A stretch of 64,000 nucleotides of DNA, taken from NCBI RefSeq assembly GCF_026210795.1, contig NC_089435.1:1116001-1180000 (forward strand), read 5' to 3'. Source of the stretch: Rhizophagus irregularis. Lineage: Eukaryota > Glomeromycota > Glomeromycetes > Glomerales > Glomeraceae. Within the stretch, counting starts at the first letter, position 1. The number at the start of each line of letters is the position of its first letter. The translations under genes were made by a program, and so were the position numbers. The notes under the pieces were generated by a model. That model was not told the origin of the DNA and did no database searches. It worked only from the letters and a program-made list of their open reading frames with translations. This document shows positions 44,759 through 53,700 of the stretch, piece by piece.

Positions 44759-46502
44759 AATAAATTTCTGTGGAATAGTATAAAATATTTCAAATAAAGT
44801 ATTTCTAATAATAAATTAAAAATCAATCTTTTTTCTTGATATTTATTATTAATTTATTTATTATTTTTGTAAGAAAATCTTTTGCTTCTTGAAAATCATC
44901 TGTTAGTTATATTATAACAATCGTATTTAACTGCCTCATAATATAACCTGCTCCCCTTATAATTTGAGAATGCTTAATTTCATTTTAAACATGTTAGAAT
45001 TTGTTGTAATATAATGAATCAATAATGTATAATAAAATCGCAGCTCAACGTTTATTTCAAATTCCTATCTTTCGTATTAATGATTTTGATAATAACATAC
45101 TACGTTTCATCCACATTAAAGTTTATAAGACGAAATATTTATGCGATTTAATAAATGATAAGGATAAATGAAATATAATAAGAATAGAATATGCACGAAT
45201 TATTATTTATTTTTTGTGCAGCACATTTTATTAGATGATATCTAACTTATTAGTAAATTGTTATTAATTATATAATTATAAGAGTGCGAAATAGTAAAAT
45301 TATAAAAAAAATTAGATTAGAAAATTTAAAAATGGTGTAATGAGTATTCAGATTAATGAATTAAATGCTAGTATACAAAGATGGAACGTACAATATTTTG
45401 CGGTAGTAGGTAATGGTACTACAACAATGGAGTAACGGTTTTGGTATGGAGGGAGGTAATTATATTACCAAACTCAATATGCATTTTATAAATTTTGTAT
45501 GTTCTTTATCATATAATTTTTCTTTTCTTTTTTTTTTTTTTGGTAAACAAAATACTTTATTATTTATAAGAGTGCGTGTTTTTCGATACGAAATACTTTA
45601 TTATTTATAAGAGTGCGTGTTTTTCGATCCAAGACTAAATCAATCTTAATTCATTTAAAACATAATAATTTAAAAAATAAATTTTGAAGTATGATTTATA
45701 TTAATTAATAAATAACATAAAATAAAATTTTCGCATATTAATTTAAATTGGTTATAATTTGTTAAAGATAACAGAACTTTAAGAAATCATGTAATTTGTT
45801 TCATGTGTCATCTTCCGTGCATACTAATTATAATTCTTTGTTCTCTCCGTCAAGGTATTGCCATTTTATACTTTTATATATTTATGAGTTTAAGTTTTTA
45901 TTTGTTTTGTTTTATTAAATTTTGAAAATTATCTTGATATAAAGCGTGAGAGAGGAATTCCAACCAACACTAATTTATGAGAATTAATATATATACTTTA
46001 CGCACGCTTCTATTCTTGTTATTTTCTTTTTAATGCAAATTCTGCGAAATGAAATAAAATAAAAATGTTATCCAAAACATTCAATAATGATTTTATTTGC
46101 ATATTAGTCGTATATTAACATTTATAAGTTAATAATAATTTATTGTATCTCTTAAAGAGAACCCATTTAGCAGAAATATAAAAAAAAAATGCAACAAATG
46201 AAAATCTTGATATTAAATTTATTTTTTGATATAAGTTGACTCATTTGACCGTTAGTAAGAGATATATAAATTTGAAATTTACAATTGTTTTGATTAATAC
46301 CTACATAAACTAAATTAAAATAAATCAGCAAAATTTTCAGAAATATTTCAGTATTTATTAAAGAAAGTATCTTTGAAATTTTAAATGATAATGTAGGAAA
46401 AGAAAAGAAGAGAAAAAAAAGTAGAGACAAATGTTTAAAACTAAATTCATATTTAAAGAGAGAACAAATATTGAATTTTAATATTATGGATATTATACTA
46501 GC
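44759..46502. other. Gene-free stretch
   Basis: No convincing gene; one local duplication at 45551-45630. A reverse frame at 46167-46580 runs through a repeat and is not supported. Confidence 0.5.
45551..45630. repeat. Tandem duplication, period 41 bp
   Basis: AATACTTTATTATTTATAAG followed by AGTGCGTGTTTTTCGAT occurs twice in tandem. Confidence 0.95.
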
Positions 46503-46740
46503 AAATGAAATGGTTACACCACGATTTCCCGACAACCTTTTTCCCGACATACCCTTTGCCCGACAACCATTACACGACAAGACATATTCCCGAATGTATA
46601 TTTTACCGACATGTCACATTCCCTAATGGACATTATACCTACATGTTAGTTTTCCCGACATGACATTATCCCGACAACACATTTCCCGACAGACATTTTC
46701 TCGACGTGACATATTACATTAAAAAAAGCGATTTCCCAAA
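46503..46740 (+). repeat. CCCGACA-motif array
   Basis: About twelve spaced copies of TTTCCCGACA/TTACCGACA-like words, with spacing of 12-25 bp. It is related in style to the ACCGACA elements, but no inverted partner is seen. Similar words recur at 62488-62580. Confidence 0.6.
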
Positions 46741-47406
46741 TTTCCCAATTATTTAAAATAAAACATATGGAGAAAATTTTTTTATTTGTTTATTCATATA
46801 TTTATTTTAGTAAAAATTCGCAATTTCATGTACACTGTATATTTCATTTTCATAGTGCAAATTTTTAATAAAATAACTTGCAGCAACCCGTTGTGTCCCT
46901 ACAAAAATTTATTTTAGTTGCATTTATTTATTTCCAGTTATTTTTTTAACAACTTTTTAAAAAAGAATTTGCCATAAGACAATTGACTTATTAAATATAT
47001 CCATGTCTTATAAAGTACAACGGTTTAAGAAACCTTTATTTTTAAAAAAAAATTACATTTTGGTAATTATACACGAATTTTAATTAATAAAGATTAATTT
47101 TTTTTTATATTATAAGACTGCATCCCAATGCACAATCTAGTAATTTAAAAAATTACTATTTAATACAAAAAAAAAGAGAAAATAAAAATGGATTGATTTT
47201 TCATCCAATCCGGATGAATTTCAATCCGTTTTAATTTTCTCTCTACTTTTATTTTTGAAGACAATTTTTTTTTATTATATTATGTATTGATAAATATTCA
47301 TAAGATATCTAAAAAAAAAAACAAATTCTTTTTATTGACTTAATATTCATAAAATGGTTGACGGATCGCAACTCTACAGTAAAGTACATAGATTTAATAA
47401 AGAATA
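46741..47406. other. Non-coding stretch
   Basis: AT-rich, homopolymer-rich. No gene. Confidence 0.5.
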
Positions 47407-47867
47407 ATTCCACTCCCCGGTAAAAGTATTTGACCACCCTAAAAAATGAACAATAAATAGATTTTAATAGTAAATTTGTATTTATTTTAAAGTTTGAGTA
47501 TAAAACACTATTTGTGAAGTGTTTTTTTGCTTAATTGATAGTATACTTTCATGAAAATGCTCAATTTTCAAAATGGCAAGATTTTTATTTTTTTTAACCA
47601 GGACAGTTACGATAAAATAAATGTCAAAATTCGATTCTGCAACTAAAGAATAGCCTATGCTTCAAAAATAGAACGATTGGAGCGGTAATCATTGAGAAAT
47701 CACCTTATAAAGATCGTCAATTTTTGTGAATTTCATCATTTTCAGAATCAATTTTTGGCATTTATTCTATCGTAACTTCCCTGGTTAAAAAATAAAAATT
47801 TTGTCATATTGAAAATTAAGCATTTTCACGAAAATATACTGTCAATTACAGCTATTTGGACCATCCA

Positions 47868-48150
47868 ATTCATACGCAGCAATACGCAGTCATACGCACA
47901 AGAGCATAATTGATCGGCATAATTCCGGCCAAATTATAAATTTGACCAGAATTATACTTCCATTTTAGGAAATTTGTTGTTACACAAGTTCTAAAAAGTA
48001 AATTTTCATTTTTTGGAAAATCAAAAATTGTGGAACGGCTATCGCCAAAAAAGGATATGATCGTCATAGCCGTTGGCCAAAATTATAATTTGGCCGGAAT
48101 TACTGCTGATCAATAATAATCTTTGCGTATGACTGCGTATGCGTATGAAT
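47868..48150. mobile_element. 283-bp MITE with ATTCATACGC ends
   Basis: ATTCATACGCAGCAATACGC at the left and, inverted, ATTCATACGCATACGCAGTC at the right. The arms continue with ATTGATC and AATTCCGGCCAAATTATAA. Non-coding. Confidence 0.75.
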
Positions 48151-48195
48151 CTTCGGAGAAAAAATGAATTAGGTGGTCCGTTATTTTTGCAAATA

Positions 48196-48376
48196 GCTGT
48201 AAATAACGAAATGAATAAATTAATCATTTTTCTTGTATCAGCAGGCACAGTATACCATTTGTTACCGCCGGATATTAATGCCAATCATTCTGCTCATATT
48301 CGGCATGTTACACCAATTATTATCGGATATTAATGATATCTATGGCAAGTCGAAGCGGACAAATCTGTGCCTATTA
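48196..48376 (+). repeat. Repeat copy with the uninterrupted (empty) site
   Basis: AAATAACGAAATGAATAAAT ... GACAAATCTGTGCCTATT. A second copy is at 56704-57054 beyond the LINE. Here ACCATTTGTTACCGCCGG is continuous; in the other copy a MITE interrupts it. Confidence 0.9.
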
Positions 48377-48611
48377 AGGGTGGTCAGATACTTTTTTACC
48401 GGAGAGTGTCCATATATTATATCAGAATTCGAGGTCTGGGAAATTGGACTTCGGGAAATTGGAATTTCGGAAAATGATCCGAAACGAGCATTTAGAAAAT
48501 TGACTTCGGGAAATGGCATATTTGGGAAAATGGCATTCCGAAAAGATCCGATAAGGATTTGCATCAGCCCAGTAATGTAGTTATCGTTATATTATATAGA
48601 TATTAGGCACG

Positions 48612-48627
48612 GAGTATTCAATATTGA
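48612..48627 (+). repeat. Target-site duplication, left of LINE
   Basis: GAGTATTCAATATTGA, identical to 56672-56687. It marks the 5' boundary of the retrotransposon. Confidence 0.9.
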
Positions 48628-48700
48628 GAATCGGGAGGGACTCTCTCCTGCATAAACCGATTTACATAGAATTCCGCAGCAACACACAAACAACGGTAAA

Positions 48701-50797
48701 ATGGGTATAACACCGTCAAGAGAAAAATTTATAGCCTTAGAAGGATACGCCCAAAAAAGCGTCGAAGAGCGAAATACAATACTAACAAACGCAGGAATGG
48801 AAATAACTCAAACGGACAAAGACTTAGCAGAATTTTTAGGGGCAGAAGACGTAACCTTAGGTTGCTTTATTAGAGGTATTATTACGATATGCATAGACGA
48901 ACACAACAACATACGCAACCAAGAGTTCACAAGATATATGGAGGAATACAAAAACGTCAACAACGAAATGCTTGAACAAAAACATATAGAAATGAACGAA
49001 CAGATAAGAATGATGGAAGAAAATTGGAAGCTAAAAGAAGAATATTATTTCAAGAACTCGACAATGAAAAAACACCAAATAGTAACGGAATTAGGTTCGG
49101 TCGACCAAGAAGACAAAGAAAAATTGGATAAATACAACAAATGTAAAGACATGATAGAAAAAGATTTAGAAGCGAGCGATGACTCCAACGAAGGCCAACT
49201 GTGGGAAACGAACAGCGACACAACCAGTGACACTTCAGATTTCAACCAAAGTATGACAAGGAGATATAATATTTACAACAAAAGCTCACACCTATCAACA
49301 AACGACACACCCCATAACACCAATAGAAACTCACAAATGCAGGAGACGATCAAAAATGGAAACTCTCAATATTCAAGGCACCAATCAATTACGATGGCGT
49401 TTACCGCCGATCACGACATGGGAGCAAATTCCAGAATAAGTAAAGAATCAATGCACAAACCCAAAACAGCCGACGATCTGAAATATTTCGCGGGACTCCT
49501 GACCACACAAATCAGGGACGCACAAACAGACCAATCGATAATCGAATATATAAATAACAACAAACTACTAGAATATCACATGAACACATTAGGAAGAATG
49601 ATGAAAAACGGTAATGAATATACCTACGTAGGTTTTTTCACAGAAACAGCCAAAAATAATTTTTTGGAGGACGGAAGAGTAAAGGGCACTCTAGGGAATT
49701 TCAGAGACTTAGAATGGCTCAACAAACTATATAAAACAATCACGATATCGGTAACAGGAATCGATGAAAAAATGGACATAAACGAAGTAATAGAAGCTGT
49801 AGAAAGGAAGTTAGGTAAAATGCAAAAAATATCACAACAAGGAAAACAATACGGGAAAATCAATCTCAAACTAGTTATGGAAATAAGATGTACAGAAGAG
49901 GAACTGATGAACACATGGGGAATTCTCTTGAAGAACAGAATGATAAAAATAGAACCGATTAACTATAAAAACCACGTGATCAGACAAAGAGGGAAAATAA
50001 GTGCAAGCGTGCTAGACATACCAAATGAAATTGATGAACTCGAAGTGGCCAAAATACTAAGACAAACAGGTGCAAGATATTGGTACAAATCGAATAACAA
50101 AAACAAAAGATCATACCAAATGAATGTTTATTTTAACAACGAAGAAGAAAGAAAAGCAGCGATAGGAAGGAAAATAAAAATTAAAGACCAAATTTTTACT
50201 TGGTTTTTTCGGGCAGAATCAGGAGGAAGACAACAAAGCAATTTTCGCCAACAAGGAAGTAATTTTCGCCAACAAGGAAGATTTAACAGTAGATACCAAG
50301 GACAAAATTACAACAGAAGTTTCGATAACAGAGCAAGATGTTATATCTGCAAGAAAAATAATCACAATGCAAACAAATGCTACTTCAATAATGACAACAA
50401 TAAAAACACGAACGAACACAGAAGTCATAGAAATGAAAATCAAAACAGACCGTTCAGACAAGAAAGCGGCAGATATAATAACGACGGAAAATTCAATTTC
50501 GAATCACAATACGAGGACAACAACGATAACAACAGATACAATGGCCCCAACTATAGAGGAAGAAACACAAACCCAAGAAGACGATTCAATGATAATCATA
50601 TTGGAAAAATTGAAAGACTTGAATATAGAGGATACCAACAAGGAAAATATTACCAACAATATTACGACCATGATAACAACGGACGTAATACAGGAAAACA
50701 TACTGGATACAATAACAACAGTAGCAGAAGCTACGACAGAGATTGGAACGAAGGAAGTAGATTCAATGATAGGCGTCGAATGGCTAGACGCTATTGA
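48701..50797 (+). CDS. LINE ORF1, gag-like RNA-binding protein
   Basis: 698 codons from ATG 48701 (AAAATGG context). The N-terminal half is charged and probably partly coiled (residues 80-130, EYKNVNNEMLEQKHIEMNEQ). A central globular part (about 340-520) has beta/alpha patterning (TISVTGIDEKMDINEVIEAV) that could be RRM-like. A CCHC knuckle (CYICKKNNHNANKC) lies at about residue 546. The tail is Asn/Arg/Gly/Gln-rich. It would coat the LINE RNA in a ribonucleoprotein. It overlaps ORF2 by 431 nt. Confidence 0.9.
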   Translation: MGITPSREKFIALEGYAQKSVEERNTILTNAGMEITQTDKDLAEFLGAEDVTLGCFIRGIITICIDEHNNIRNQEFTRYMEEYKNVNNEMLEQKHIEMNEQIRMMEENWKLKEEYYFKNSTMKKHQIVTELGSVDQEDKEKLDKYNKCKDMIEKDLEASDDSNEGQLWETNSDTTSDTSDFNQSMTRRYNIYNKSSHLSTNDTPHNTNRNSQMQETIKNGNSQYSRHQSITMAFTADHDMGANSRISKESMHKPKTADDLKYFAGLLTTQIRDAQTDQSIIEYINNNKLLEYHMNTLGRMMKNGNEYTYVGFFTETAKNNFLEDGRVKGTLGNFRDLEWLNKLYKTITISVTGIDEKMDINEVIEAVERKLGKMQKISQQGKQYGKINLKLVMEIRCTEEELMNTWGILLKNRMIKIEPINYKNHVIRQRGKISASVLDIPNEIDELEVAKILRQTGARYWYKSNNKNKRSYQMNVYFNNEEERKAAIGRKIKIKDQIFTWFFRAESGGRQQSNFRQQGSNFRQQGRFNSRYQGQNYNRSFDNRARCYICKKNNHNANKCYFNNDNNKNTNEHRSHRNENQNRPFRQESGRYNNDGKFNFESQYEDNNDNNRYNGPNYRGRNTNPRRRFNDNHIGKIERLEYRGYQQGKYYQQYYDHDNNGRNTGKHTGYNNNSSRSYDRDWNEGSRFNDRRRMARRY

Positions 50798-53700
50798 TTG
50801 CCAACCACATCAAAACACACTAATAGAAGAAGAGACAGGAGAAAAAGGAGATGAAGGAGACGGATCAGATGCTTCAAACACAAATAGAAAAATAAAATTT
50901 TTAAAAGAGAAAAAAAATAAAAAAAGAGAAATCAACGAAAATCAAAAACAAAAAGAAAATATAAAAGATAAAAATAACAATTTAAAAATAGGTTGTATAA
51001 ACGTAAGAGGAATGAATGATAACGTTAAACAGGGTGAGATAAGAAAATTCTTGGGCAAAGAACAATGGGATATAGCGATAATCAGCGAAACGAAGCTTAA
51101 AGAATCGAAAGGCAAACACATATACATGGACTGGAATGCATACGAATGTATCAATAGCAGCTACAACAATGAAAATACAAAAAACGGAATTTTAATATTG
51201 TTAAAAAAAGAAATCAATGACAGGAGATACGCAATAGAAAAAATAAATGGACACGCGATAAAAGTAGACATTTTATTTAGAGGAAGCCAAAAGAACATTA
51301 GAATAATAGGAATATACAACCCTAACAATGACAAACCAGCAACTAAAATAATTGAAACAAAACTAGCGAAATGGATGAACGAGGCAACGAATTTAGATTA
51401 CGAAATGATAATACTAGGAGATTTCAATGAATCAGCTAACGACAGAAAAAAGAAAAGAGAAAAACCAATTACCACAACAATCAAACAACATGGCTTACAA
51501 GATATTCACGAATGTCTGACGACAGAGAAAGATGTGCTAGATACCTGGAGGAGTGGAGAATATTCGTCCAGAATAGATTTCATTTTCTTAAGCGAAGGCG
51601 TTCTCGAAGAAATTATAAGTCATGAAATATTAGACATAGCAGATTTCAAAACAGACCACAGAGCGCTAACGATCAAAATAAAGATCAAAGAAAAATTAGA
51701 GAAAAGCAAAATTAAAAAACTTAGAAACATACGAAAAGAAATAAAACATATAAAACTAGATCAAAAAGATTGGAACATTATAGCGGAGGAAGTAGAACAA
51801 CGATTAGAAGACCTAGATCAAAATACGACACAAATTTCAAATAGAGATCAAATGTGGAACAAAATAGTGGAGATAGTTAATAAGGAAAAGAAGATAAGAA
51901 TAACAGAAATAAAAAGAGAAAGAAATGATAGAAAGGAGAAAGAATCAATTAGCGACATAGAAAGAACGAACGAAGAAATACTGGAAAAATGGATAGACGA
52001 ATACGAACATTTAGAAAAGATAAGTAATATAGAACATAGTATAATAAAAGCAGTAGATAAAGTAGTTACAAAATTATGGAGAGATAGAAGTGCAGATCAA
52101 TATAAATATAGTTTTAAAGAATTTGAGGAAAATCTAGAGATTGAAAATTGGGGAACAACTGATACAGGCAATTATATTGCAATAAAAATAGCCAAATTAA
52201 TAAAAACTCATGATAGATTCGAGAAAAGAAACGATTATAATTTAAACATAGACAAACTAAGAAATCACGAATTCAGAAAAGAACTAAAAGATAGAGAAAA
52301 GAACAGAAAGAAGATAATGGACAAATTATATGGACAAATAACCGAAAAAAAAATAGAAGTTAACATAAGAAAAAGAGAGTTATACTTAGAAGAAGATATA
52401 GGTAAAATGATAAATAAGATTCTAGAAAGGAAAAAAGGAAAAATTAATATGTCAAGCTTAATAGTAAGAGAAAAAGGTAAAATTACAATCGAAAAAGATC
52501 AAAAAGAAATAAAAACAAGAGTCCTAAATCATTATAAAGAATGGACAAGGAAAAGAGAAATAGATTTAGACGAAATAGAATTTAACCATGAATGGAGAGA
52601 TATATATAGCCCTAAAGAAGACGTGGACGAAGATATATATGAAAATTTAATGATACCTATAAGAATGGAAGAACTAGAATCAGTTTTAAACAATCTGAAA
52701 TCAAACAAAGCGCCAGGACAAAGTGGTATATCTTACGATTTTTGGAAAAAAAGTAAGACTTTGACGAGAAAACTCTTATTAGAAATAATCAACGATAGCA
52801 TGCTTGAAGAGAATGCGATAGATGACTGGAAAAAAGGCATAATTTACCCAATAAATAAAACTACAAGGTCCGACTGGAATCAAGACCTGAGTTTGACTAG
52901 ACCAATAGTATTACTAGAAACAGCTAGGAAAATTTGGTTTAAAGTTCTGGTGAATAGATTAACTGATATTTTAACAAGAGAACAAATATTGATGAATACG
53001 AACTTCGCGGCGTTGAAGAACGAAAGCACGTTAGAACCGATAAAAATTATTCAAGCTATAATTGAGGACGCTAATAATTACAATAAGGAAGCTTGGATAT
53101 TATTAATGGACATATCGAAGGCATATGATTCAGTCAACACGACAATGCTAAAAAAGAGTTTAGAAAGAATCAAATTGCCAAATAGTTTTATTAATCTAGT
53201 AATGGATATTTCATTAAATAGATCTAACAAAATTCTTGTTAATAATGAGTTAACAGATAGCTACCACGTCGAGGACGGAATAGACCAGGGAGAGGTCTGG
53301 TCGCCGATCCTATGGAGAATCTTCTACGACACTCTATTAAGTAGATTAAATGAAATTAAAGATGAAACGGGATACAATTTTCATGAAGAAAGAATAATTA
53401 ATAGAGAGAATGATGAAAAAGAAATATTAGATATTTCAATTAACGTGACAGCATTTATGGATGATACAACGTTAATAAGCAGTAACAAAAGTCAATTGGA
53501 AAGATTAATTAATATATGTCATGAATTTTTTCAGATTAACGATATCAAAGCTAATGTATCGAAATATGAACTTATAAAAATAAACAACAAAACCGAAGAT
53601 TTAACTATAGAAGGAAATAAAATCGAAAAAGTAAATGACGTAGATGGAAATAGATACTTAGGAATCTTCTTTCGACATGATAATAAAAGAGACATATATA

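Larger units (their letters stand above)
47407..48412. mobile_element. Non-autonomous Tc1-like element
   Basis: CACTCCCCGGTAAAAGTATT then TGACCACCC at the left and, inverted, CACTCTCCGGTAAAAAAGTA then TCTGACCACCC at the right resemble Tc1-type ends. TA flanks both sides 4 nt further out. Inside, 47520-47640 and 47740-47865 form a second long inverted repeat (AACCAGG...GTTACGAT arms). The right half holds a nested MITE (47868-48150). Confidence 0.65.
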
